From: a virus
DNA: 41,645 bases
IMG/VR virus record: IMGVR_UViG_3300020156_000052
Location: 1-41,645 of that record
Strand: one strand, 5' to 3'
In this document: in pieces, positions 16,483 through 22,072 of the stretch
How the letters are laid out: the number at the start of each line of letters is the position of its first letter
How positions within the stretch are numbered: the first letter of the stretch is position 1
Notes under the pieces: generated by a model
What the model was told of the DNA's origin: nothing
Databases searched by the model: none
The model's input: the letters and a program-made list of their open reading frames with translations, nothing else
Translations under genes and position numbers: made by a program

Positions 16483-16992
16483 ATGAGCCAGTACCCCGTC
16501 CTGTTCTCCGGCCAGCCGTTCACCGCCCTGCTGGCCCAGAGCATGGTGCCGACCATGATCGTCAAGCAGTCGGACACCGCCCGCACCTCCACCACCACCC
16601 TGGCCGCCGACCCCGAGCTGGTCCTCCCGGTGGTCCCCGGCGAGTGGTACGTGGAGATGGAGCTGGCGGTGAGCGCCAACACCTCCGGCGATTTCAAGAC
16701 CGACTGGACCTCCCCCTCCGGCACCGTCGGCAACCGTCGGTGCTGCGGTCCCGGCTCCGGCTCCGCCGACGGCGGGGACGACACGCTGTCCCGCTGGGGC
16801 GTGCACGGCCACGGCACCGCGGTGGCGTACGGCGCCCGCTCCGGCACCTTCCAGTTCTTCGTCCGCGAGGCCGCCGAGGTGACCATCACCACCGCCGGCA
16901 ACATCACCCTGCGGTGGGCGCAGAACACCAGCAACGCCAACGCCACCACCGTGTTCAACCGGTCCCTCATCCGGGCGTGGAGGATCTCCTGA
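16483..16992 (+). CDS. Minor tail / tail fibre tip protein (169 aa)
   Basis: Starts 4 nt after the tail-tip gene. Beta-rich with repeated Thr/Ser/Asn strands (TTAGNITLRWAQNTSNANAT) and a Cys-Cys pair (RRCCGPGSG). MSQYPVLFSGQPFTALLAQS is typical of small actinophage minor tail proteins that follow the tip gene, probably forming a trimeric or beta-sandwich receptor-binding module. No enzymatic motif is seen. Its last base overlaps the next ATG. Confidence 0.65.
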   Translation: MSQYPVLFSGQPFTALLAQSMVPTMIVKQSDTARTSTTTLAADPELVLPVVPGEWYVEMELAVSANTSGDFKTDWTSPSGTVGNRRCCGPGSGSADGGDDTLSRWGVHGHGTAVAYGARSGTFQFFVREAAEVTITTAGNITLRWAQNTSNANATTVFNRSLIRAWRIS

Positions 16993-17351
16993 TGGCCATT
17001 CCCGAGCTGGACCGCCCCTGTGCCACCTGCCAGACCGGCCAGGCGCAGGCCGAGCGCAAGAAGGCGTACCGGGACTGGCGCAAGGAGGCCGCCGACGCCT
17101 ACGAGGCCGCCGCGCAGGCCAGCGGGATCACCCGCGAGGATTGGATGGAGAGCGCCGAGGGCAAGGCGCTGGCGGCCCGCCGGCCGGATCCGCCGGAGGG
17201 CGGGTGCGTGGATTGCGGCTGGTCCACCCGGCAGCTCACCGCCGACGGCCGGGAGCTGCTGAAGTTCGTGAGATTCTGGGCGCAGGTGAAGGGGGTGCGC
17301 CTGGCCGACTCGTCCGACCCCGACGCAGAGACCTCCCCCGGAAAGAAGTGA
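16992..17351 (+). CDS. Hypothetical protein with two CxxC pairs (119 aa)
   Basis: Residues C10-x-x-C13 and C72-x-x-C75 bracket a helical charged region (QAQAERKKAYRDWRKEAADA), so the four cysteines could bind one zinc ion. The ATG overlaps the preceding stop. It lies between tail and lysis genes. Not recognised as a named family. It may be a small tail-associated or late regulatory protein. Confidence 0.65.
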   Translation: MAIPELDRPCATCQTGQAQAERKKAYRDWRKEAADAYEAAAQASGITREDWMESAEGKALAARRPDPPEGGCVDCGWSTRQLTADGRELLKFVRFWAQVKGVRLADSSDPDAETSPGKK

Positions 17352-17354
17352 CCG

Positions 17355-18326
17355 ATGGCCAAGAGCAGCGAGTACCCGGACCTGGAGTTCGTGAAGCCCC
17401 GCGCGTGGGGGTCCGGCCGCGACGGCAAGGCCGTGCGCTACATCGTAGTGCACTACACCGCGGGCGCCGAGCGCAGCACCTCGGCCGAGGACGGGGCCGC
17501 CTATGATGCGCGGCGCACGGACGGCACCTCCACCCACTATTTCGTGGACAGCAACTCGGTGGTGCAGTGCGTGCTCACCAAGGATCGGGCCAACGCGGCC
17601 CGCACCAAGGGCAACCGGCTCGGCATCCAATACGAGCTGTGCGGCACCGTGCAGACCCGCGCGCAGTGGCTGGACGCGGCCAGCCTGGCCACCCTCCGCA
17701 ACGCGGCCAGGCAGATCGCACGGGACTGCCGGAAGTACGGGATCCCGGTGCGGCGCCTCTCGGTGGCCGAGACCCGGGCCGCCTGGTACGACTACCCGAA
17801 CGGGCCGAAGGGCATCGTGGGTCACGTCGACTGCACGTACGCCTACCCCGAGGACGGGGGAGACCACACCGACCCGGGGGCGCAGTTCCCGTGGGACGTG
17901 CTCCTGGAGCTGGTCCAGGAGGAGATGGAAGGGGACGACATGACACCCGCAGAGATGACCGCCTGGGCCAAGAGCGCGGAGGGCCGCCTGGCCCTCGCCA
18001 ACGCCATCGGCCGGACGGACGGGGTTTTCGCCACCCCGGCGGGCACCACCAACGCGGACGGCACCCCGAACGAGTTCTGGGGCCTGGACACGTACGTGCG
18101 CAACATCTACACCGCCACCATCTCCGCCCGGCAGTACGCGGCCGACGCCCTCGCGGTGGCCAAGGCCCTGGCGGAGCGGGACGACGTGGACGAGGTGGCC
18201 CTGGCGGGCGCCCTCGCGACCCCGCTGGCCGCCGCCCTGGCGCCGCTCCTGCCGGAGGACCGGGAGGTGGACGCGGACACCCTCGCGGAGGCGTTCCGGG
18301 ATCTCCTCAGCGGAGGACAGGCGTAG
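17355..18326 (+). CDS. Endolysin: N-acetylmuramoyl-L-alanine amidase (Amidase_2)
   Basis: Cuts the amide bond between MurNAc and the peptide stem at lysis. The 323 aa protein has an N-terminal Amidase_2 domain (about residues 25-190). The first zinc ligand is in YIVVHYTAG (His33), the second in IVGHVDC (His157), and the third is in DHTDPG (His171 or Asp173). The C-terminal 130 residues are helical and Ala-rich with WGLDTYVRNIYTATISARQY, resembling the non-catalytic tail of actinophage lysins, possibly a binding or oligomerisation part. There is no signal peptide, so export should depend on the holin-like genes downstream. Confidence 0.9.
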   Translation: MAKSSEYPDLEFVKPRAWGSGRDGKAVRYIVVHYTAGAERSTSAEDGAAYDARRTDGTSTHYFVDSNSVVQCVLTKDRANAARTKGNRLGIQYELCGTVQTRAQWLDAASLATLRNAARQIARDCRKYGIPVRRLSVAETRAAWYDYPNGPKGIVGHVDCTYAYPEDGGDHTDPGAQFPWDVLLELVQEEMEGDDMTPAEMTAWAKSAEGRLALANAIGRTDGVFATPAGTTNADGTPNEFWGLDTYVRNIYTATISARQYAADALAVAKALAERDDVDEVALAGALATPLAAALAPLLPEDREVDADTLAEAFRDLLSGGQA

Positions 18327-18647
18327 GTGGACTGGCTCCCGAGCCAGGTGACGCAGGGCGGCCCGTGGGCCGCCCTGCTCGCTGTGGTGCTCGCGGTGTC
18401 ATTCCTGATCTGGCGCGGAGCGTTGGTCCCCGGAAGCCACGTAGACCGTACGATCGCGGGGTATCGAGACACCATCGCCGCGCGTGACAAGACGATCGAA
18501 CACCTTCAGGCCGCCAACGATCGCAAGGACGTGACCATTGAAAAGCAGGCCGGGCAGATCGAGCGCCTGATGAAGGGCGCCGACCTCTCGACGCACCTGG
18601 CCGTCGGCATCGTTGAGGAGGCGAAACGGCGTGAGCTGGGTGGGTAG
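18327..18647 (+). CDS. Membrane protein with coiled coil in the lysis block (106 aa)
   Basis: GTG start directly after the endolysin stop. One transmembrane helix at about residues 14-33 (WAALLAVVLAVSFLIWRGAL) is followed by a coiled coil (RDTIAARDKTIEHLQAANDR) and a basic C-terminus. This layout (short N-tail, helix, long cytoplasmic or wall-side coil) is common in lysis-associated proteins of actinophages and could be a holin partner or spanin-like factor. No lipobox is visible. Assignment to lysis rests on position. Confidence 0.7.
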   Translation: MDWLPSQVTQGGPWAALLAVVLAVSFLIWRGALVPGSHVDRTIAGYRDTIAARDKTIEHLQAANDRKDVTIEKQAGQIERLMKGADLSTHLAVGIVEEAKRRELGG

Positions 18648-18897
18648 GGTGCTGCTGGCCGGGCTGGGGCGCAGGTTCGGGCGGCGCCGGCCGATCGGCC
18701 TGGAGCCACCCCCTCCGCTTCCCCCGGGTACCGTCCGGCGGGCGGAGCAGGCCGCTGACCATGCGGCGGAAGTGCTGGACCGGGTGGAACGGCAGGATGA
18801 TCAGGTGCGCAAGGTCTCGGCCAGGGCTGATCGGATCTTGCGGGAGAACAACCTGGGCCCCCGATTCTGGGCCGCCCTCGGTGACCGGAGGCGCTGA
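18631..18897 (+). CDS. Small basic protein in the lysis block (88 aa)
   Basis: GTG start at 18631, inside the end of the previous gene, with GAGGAGG 9-10 nt upstream. The N-terminus is basic and mildly hydrophobic (VSWVGRVLLAGLGRRFGRRR), followed by a Pro-rich segment and a charged helix (AEVLDRVERQDDQVRKVSAR). Family not recognised. Overlap with the membrane protein before it and the near-contact with the next gene show it belongs to the same translational chain. Confidence 0.6.
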   Translation: MSWVGRVLLAGLGRRFGRRRPIGLEPPPPLPPGTVRRAEQAADHAAEVLDRVERQDDQVRKVSARADRILRENNLGPRFWAALGDRRR

Positions 18898-18899
18898 TC

Positions 18900-19241
18900 A
18901 TGCATGATGTTCTATATCACCAGCTCTGGGACTATCTGGTCCTGATCGCCTGTATCGCCGGGCTGGTGCTGGCCGCGTGGTTCGCCATCAGCTACCAGGC
19001 GCAGAGCCGTGGAGCGTGGCGGGACACGGCGGTGGGTAGATTCCTGATGACCCGCAAGATCCTGCTGGCCGTGCTGTTCGCCACCATCCTGTCCTACCGG
19101 CTGTTCGGTGACTGGCCGGGCCGCCGGCCGATCGTGGCCCTCATGCTGGTGGCGTTCGCCTTCCAGACGTACCTGCCACAGAAAATGCTGATGGAGGCCC
19201 AGCGAGCCCGCCGGGCCGAGAGACGGGAGACCGCGCAATGA
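18900..19241 (+). CDS. Multi-pass membrane protein, holin-like (113 aa)
   Basis: Three hydrophobic helices at about residues 12-31 (YLVLIACIAGLVLAAWFAIS), 52-68 (KILLAVLFATILSYRLF) and 77-92 (PIVALMLVAFAFQTYL), then a basic C-terminus (AQRARRAERRE). Length, helix number and location two genes after the endolysin fit a class-I type holin or holin-associated protein. Four bases overlap the next gene (ATGA), which is also membrane-bound, so the pair may act together. Confidence 0.65.
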   Translation: MHDVLYHQLWDYLVLIACIAGLVLAAWFAISYQAQSRGAWRDTAVGRFLMTRKILLAVLFATILSYRLFGDWPGRRPIVALMLVAFAFQTYLPQKMLMEAQRARRAERRETAQ

Positions 19242-19480
19242 CGATCAACAACCCCGCCGAGACCGCTGGACAGAACCGGGACGGCAGCAAGAGTCTCGCC
19301 AAGGAGAGCAAGGTGGGCCTGGCCACCACCTTCCTGCTCACCATCGCGGCCACGGCCGTCCTGGGCAAGCTGGAGGTGCTGGACCTCACCACCGTGCCGG
19401 GCTGGGCCGCGGGCGCCGCCACGTATGCGGTGACCACCCTGGCGGGCCTGGTGGCCGCGTACCTGAAGAAGAACCGGTGA
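19238..19480 (+). CDS. Putative holin (80 aa, two membrane segments)
   Basis: A charged N-terminus (about 25 residues) precedes two hydrophobic segments at about 27-43 (GLATTFLLTIAATAVLG) and 53-75 (VPGWAAGAATYAVTTLAGLV), with a basic end YLKKNR. This is the usual architecture of small actinophage holins that open the membrane for the endolysin. Overlaps the preceding gene and the next gene start by 4 nt each. Confidence 0.7.
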   Translation: MTINNPAETAGQNRDGSKSLAKESKVGLATTFLLTIAATAVLGKLEVLDLTTVPGWAAGAATYAVTTLAGLVAAYLKKNR

Positions 19481-19725
19481 CCACACCGCGCCCCACCGTG
19501 GGCCGGATCGTCCACTACGTCAGCCACGGCACGCCACCCCGGTCCGACGGGACGCAGGCGTACACCTCCCAGTGCCGCGCGGCCATCGTCACCGAGGTGG
19601 GCGAGAACCGCATCGTCGGCCTGTGCGTGCTCAACCCCGAGGGCCAGTTCTTCAACCGCGGCGTCCACCACCAGGAGGACGAGCACGCGGGCGGATCCTG
19701 GCACTGGCCGGAACGCGAGGACTGA
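19477..19725 (+). CDS. Conserved small actinophage protein of unknown function (82 aa)
   Basis: The pattern VGRIVHYVSHGTP, then CRAAIVTEVGE, then VGLCVLNPEGQFF and GGSWHWPERED is recognisable as a family widespread in actinobacteria and their phages. Its molecular role is unknown to me. The compact beta-rich layout and lone conserved Cys and Trp-His suggest a small-ligand or protein-binding module. It is the last gene of the rightward late region, closely followed by a strong terminator. Confidence 0.75.
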   Translation: MTTPRPTVGRIVHYVSHGTPPRSDGTQAYTSQCRAAIVTEVGENRIVGLCVLNPEGQFFNRGVHHQEDEHAGGSWHWPERED

Positions 19726-19739
19726 CCCACCACAGACAG

Positions 19740-19773
19740 GAGCCCGGCCCCTACTCGCTCAGGGGCCGGGCTC
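19740..19773. terminator. Bidirectional terminator between converging transcription units
   Basis: A perfect 13-bp stem (GAGCCCGGCCCCT and its complement) with an 8-nt loop lies between the last rightward late gene (stop at 19725) and the end of the leftward operon (stop at 19788). The symmetry and convergent context indicate termination from both sides. Confidence 0.85.
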
Positions 19774-19787
19774 CGCCACGTCCGGGG

Positions 19788-20018
19788 TCAGCAGGTGGTG
19801 TAGTTCGCCGCGATGACGATCCCCCAACTCACCGTCCACACCGACGCGCCCAGCGTCACCGACCCCGCGATCCCCGACACGATCCGCTCGGCGATGGTGT
19901 TGGTCCGCTCCAACGCCAGGGACACGAGGATGGAGCTGGCCCACACGAAACCGAGGCAGAGGCAGGCGGCCAGGATGATGGGCATGGCGCCCACCCCCGC
20001 CGGCAGGGTGATGGTCAC
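19788..20018 (-). CDS. Small two-helix membrane protein (76 aa)
   Basis: GTG start inside the end of the upstream gene (GTGA-type coupling). Two hydrophobic helices: about residues 10-33 (AMPIILAACLCLGFVWASSI) and 47-70 (VSGIAGSVTLGASVWTVSWG), with a short polar loop and a C-terminal Cys. Family not recognised. It is the last gene of the seven-gene leftward operon from 21701, which is rich in membrane proteins, and lies just before the shared terminator. Confidence 0.6.
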   Translation of the reverse strand: MTITLPAGVGAMPIILAACLCLGFVWASSILVSLALERTNTIAERIVSGIAGSVTLGASVWTVSWGIVIAANYTTC

Positions 20019-20440
20019 CGGATCGTCACCTTCTGGACGATGGTGATGGTGCGCCTGCCGAGCAGCAGCGCGAGCACCGCGAGGCCGCCGAGCACCATCG
20101 GCCAGGAGACCGCGGCCAGCAGCGCGGCGGCAGCGGCGAACGCCTGGACCAACAGGGCGGCCACCATCCCGAGCACGGCCAGGGAGGCGCACCCCCACAG
20201 CAGCGGGGCCCGCCACCGCGGCGGCCTGGCCCGCACCCGCTCCACGTGCGCCTCCCACTCCCCGGTGCGTGCGTTCAGCGTGAGCGCCCCGGCCCGCCGG
20301 TATTCCTGGCGTCGGTGGCCGCGGCGCAGCTCCTTCAGCACGTCCGCCCGGGTGCCGACGATCAGCTCCCGGGCGAGGACGGGAGCCTCGGTGCGGGCCA
20401 CCTGGGCGGGCCGCCGGACGGCGACGTCGCGGGGGATCAT
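20015..20440 (-). CDS. Membrane protein with basic cytoplasmic domain (141 aa)
   Basis: The ATG at 20440 is chosen because GGAGGT lies 5 nt upstream, overlapping the stop region of the GIY-YIG gene; an upstream in-frame ATG (20452) lies inside that gene. Residues 1-78 are soluble and Arg-rich (LARELIVGTRADVLKELRRG). Two membrane helices occur at about 80-108 and 111-128, and the C-terminus is a basic strand-like tail RRTITIVQKVTIR. Family not recognised. Probably works in the membrane with the neighbouring small proteins. Confidence 0.65.
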   Translation of the reverse strand: MIPRDVAVRRPAQVARTEAPVLARELIVGTRADVLKELRRGHRRQEYRRAGALTLNARTGEWEAHVERVRARPPRWRAPLLWGCASLAVLGMVAALLVQAFAAAAALLAAVSWPMVLGGLAVLALLLGRRTITIVQKVTIR

Positions 20441-20442
20441 CT

Positions 20443-20961
20443 CTACCTCCATGGTTCGGTGAGGGCCAGGGCGGCGACCGCCACCACCGCCACGGCGGAG
20501 CCGATGGCGACCCGCCTGGCGGTGTGTGCCGCGCGGTGCAGGGCGGTGGTGGTGCGGATCCACAGCCCGGGGTCGGACAGCAACCGGTCCCGGTTGCGGC
20601 GCTGGAGCGCCTGTACGTGCCGGGGGATGCGCCGCGGGTTCCACCGGTTCTTGGCATCGTTGTACCGCGGCCAGGTGAGCAGGATGGCCAGGGTCTCCAG
20701 GGGGCGGAGCACCCACTTCCAGCCGAGCCACCAGGGGAGCCGGAGCACGTGCCAGCGGGGGCGCAGGTCCGCCCAGTCCTTGGCCGCGTGCCCGTACCGG
20801 CCCCGGCCGAGGTGGTCCAGGCCGCGCATCTCGACGTGCACGCTCTCGCCCACGTAGCCGTTCTCCCGGCGTCCGGGCTTGAGGTGCCGGTCCGTGCGCA
20901 CCAGGTAGATGCCGGGGCGGCGCCGCTTGCACTTACGCCACCAGGCCGCCGGGGTGTTCAT
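20443..20961 (-). CDS. GIY-YIG nuclease-fold protein with C-terminal membrane anchor (172 aa)
   Basis: Residues about 16-103 match the GIY-YIG endonuclease fold: PGIYLVRT (G17-I18-Y19), NGYVGES (Y36-V37-G38), Arg46 ten residues after Tyr36, His50 four residues later (MRGLDHL), an E in RPLETLAILL (Glu89) and Asn101 in WPRYNDAKN. The Y-to-R and R-to-H spacings equal those of I-TevI (Y17, R27, H31), so it is probably active, cutting DNA with a metal ion. A basic linker follows, then a hydrophobic helix at about 151-168 (AIGSAVAVVAVAALAL). This would tether the nuclease to the membrane, unusual for this family. ATG overlaps the upstream stop (ATGA). Confidence 0.75.
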   Translation of the reverse strand: MNTPAAWWRKCKRRRPGIYLVRTDRHLKPGRRENGYVGESVHVEMRGLDHLGRGRYGHAAKDWADLRPRWHVLRLPWWLGWKWVLRPLETLAILLTWPRYNDAKNRWNPRRIPRHVQALQRRNRDRLLSDPGLWIRTTTALHRAAHTARRVAIGSAVAVVAVAALALTEPWR

Positions 20962-21131
20962 CGGCCCGCCGCCCATCGCAGGAAGATTCCGGCCACCCGG
21001 CCGCGGGCGATGATCCGTCCGCACGTGGCGCACCGCCACAGACCAGCGGGGTGGGCGGGGTGATAGGCCACGTCCGTGCGGCCCGGCCGCATCCGGACCG
21101 CGTGGTGGTGCCTGCCGGACAGGATGGTCAC
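20958..21131 (-). CDS. Small basic His/Cys protein (57 aa)
   Basis: GTG start overlapping the upstream stop (GTGA), preceded by GGAGGTGCTGCT; its own TGA overlaps the next ATG. It has a His-rich start (GRHHHAVRMRPG), a WRCATCGRII pair and further His residues, so a small zinc-binding fold is possible. It ends with an amphipathic helix (GIFLRWAAGR). Found from exact overlaps on both sides rather than length. Function unknown. Confidence 0.55.
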   Translation of the reverse strand: MTILSGRHHHAVRMRPGRTDVAYHPAHPAGLWRCATCGRIIARGRVAGIFLRWAAGR

Positions 21132-21298
21132 AGCAGCACCTCCCAGCAGCCGAGCCCCGTCACGAACCGGGCCGCGCCCCGGGCTGTGAGGCGCCGGAGC
21201 GCGCGGCGCTCCAGGTAGTTGGCGGGCATCACCCGGCGCCAGCGCGAGAGGTGGGCGCGCTCCACCAGCAGGGCCTGGCGCCGGCCGAGGGGCCTCAC
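21128..21298 (-). CDS. Small Arg-rich protein (56 aa)
   Basis: GTG start overlapping the upstream TGA (GTGA); its own stop overlaps the next GTG. It is very basic (LLVERAHLSRWRRVMPANYL, then ERRALRRLTARG) with a hydrophobic C-terminus ending GCWEVLL. A nucleic-acid or membrane-surface role is possible. The chain of four-base overlaps in this operon is the best evidence that it is translated. Confidence 0.55.
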   Translation of the reverse strand: MRPLGRRQALLVERAHLSRWRRVMPANYLERRALRRLTARGAARFVTGLGCWEVLL

Positions 21299-21462
21299 GG
21301 ACGCATCCTGGCTACGTCGATGGCGACGCGCACGCCCGTGGCGAGCACCACCGAGCCAGCGACCACCAGCGGGCGCTCGGCGTAGGTGACCCCGAACGAG
21401 ACGCACAGGACGCCGAGCAGGACGACGAAGGAGGCCAGCCACTCCAGGGCGCGCACTTTCAT
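21295..21462 (-). CDS. Small two-helix membrane protein (55 aa)
   Basis: The ATG is preceded by AGGAGG and overlaps the upstream stop (ATGA). Two hydrophobic stretches, about residues 8-27 (WLASFVVLLGVLCVSFGVTY) and 31-48 (PLVVAGSVVLATGVRVAI), are separated by a short polar turn. It ends with a basic tail. This size and layout recall the tiny Spd-type membrane proteins in Streptomyces plasmid spread operons, but no specific family is proven. Confidence 0.6.
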   Translation of the reverse strand: MKVRALEWLASFVVLLGVLCVSFGVTYAERPLVVAGSVVLATGVRVAIDVARMRP

Positions 21463-21701
21463 CGCCGGGCCTCCTGGGCGTGCAGGATGGCGGGGTAGGC
21501 CAGGGCCATCAGCAGGCCGAGGGCTTGTGCCGCGTCCAGCTCCATCAGCTTCGTCAGCGACTCGGTGGCCAGCAGCATGGCCGCGTGGTCCACGTCTCCG
21601 TCGGTGGCGGCCAGGGCGTTCTGGCCCAGCTCGGTGACGCTCTCCATGATCTGGGCCCGGCCCTGATCAAGGGACGCTCTCATGCCGGGGTGCATCTCCA
21701 C
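21459..21701 (-). CDS. Small helical protein, first gene of the leftward operon (80 aa)
   Basis: GTG start with AGGAGG 5 nt upstream. Soluble, helical; LDQGRAQIMESVTELGQNAL, then DHAAMLLATESLTKLMEL and a final hydrophobic helix. Family not recognised. It is first in the operon driven by the extended -10 promoter at 21781-21789, with about 70 nt of leader that can form a GC-rich hairpin. Confidence 0.6.
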   Translation of the reverse strand: MEMHPGMRASLDQGRAQIMESVTELGQNALAATDGDVDHAAMLLATESLTKLMELDAAQALGLLMALAYPAILHAQEARR

Positions 21702-21769
21702 GTTCTCCTCCTGAAACGTTGAGGCCCCGGCAGTGCGGCGGGATTCATCTCCTGCGCCGCCCCGCCGGG

Positions 21770-21792
21770 GAGCTACCTCCACTATAGCAGAG
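21770..21792 (-). promoter_or_regulatory. Extended -10 promoter (TCTGCTATAGT box) for the leftward seven-gene operon
   Basis: On the minus strand CCTCTGCTATAGTGGAGGTA contains TG-C-TATAGT (21781-21789) flanked by matching arms (CCTC/GAGG). The predicted start lies about 7 nt past TATAGT, near 21774, giving a leader of roughly 70 nt before the first GTG. The downstream leader has the inverted pair CCCCGG/CCGGGG. A 14-bp palindrome (GGTCAGTTCTGACC, 21795-21808) lies just upstream and is a candidate operator. Confidence 0.7.
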
Positions 21793-21797
21793 GATGG

Positions 21798-22013
21798 TCA
21801 GTTCTGACCAGAAGCCATCCACTTCAGGATGAGCACCAGGCAGCGCAGGCGGCAGGACTTCCCGGCCGTGACCCTGGTCACCGTGGAGGTGGATACTCCG
21901 ATGGCCGCCGCCGCTTGAATCACCGTCAGGCCCCGCCGCTTGCGCTCCGCCGGCAGGGAGGTGCGCAGGTCCTCCACGATCTCGGCCGCTCGCTTGTAGT
22001 CAGTTCTCGTCAC
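21798..22013 (-). CDS. Small HTH transcriptional regulator, Kor-like by position (71 aa)
   Basis: The helix-turn-helix is at about residues 29-54: LTVIQAAAAIGVSTSTVTRV follows a basic helix (PAERKRRGL). The GTG at 22013 is chosen because a TACCCT -10 (22020-22025, minus) lies exactly 6 nt upstream, predicting a leaderless mRNA; an upstream GTG at 22049 is possible. It diverges from the FtsK/Tra-like gene across a region of repeated GTGAC half-sites. In Streptomyces plasmids, divergent Kor regulators repress tra genes in this geometry. That function is inference from context. Confidence 0.68.
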   Translation of the reverse strand: MTRTDYKRAAEIVEDLRTSLPAERKRRGLTVIQAAAAIGVSTSTVTRVTAGKSCRLRCLVLILKWMASGQN

Positions 22014-22072
22014 GCGGCCAGGGTAGCGCAAAGGTGACCTGATGGTCACATGTGACGTAAGCTGGAGAGATG
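22011..22072. promoter_or_regulatory. Divergent promoter-operator between the HTH gene and the Tra-like gene
   Basis: It contains a perfect 12-bp palindrome GTCACATGTGAC (22045-22056) plus a third GTGAC half-site (22034-22038). Facing each way is a GTGACC -35-like hexamer with an 18-nt spacer to a TANNNT -10: TAAGCT (22058-22063, plus) and TACCCT (22020-22025, minus). Each -10 is followed after 6 nt by a start codon. A regulator on the palindrome would cover both -35 regions. Confidence 0.65.
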
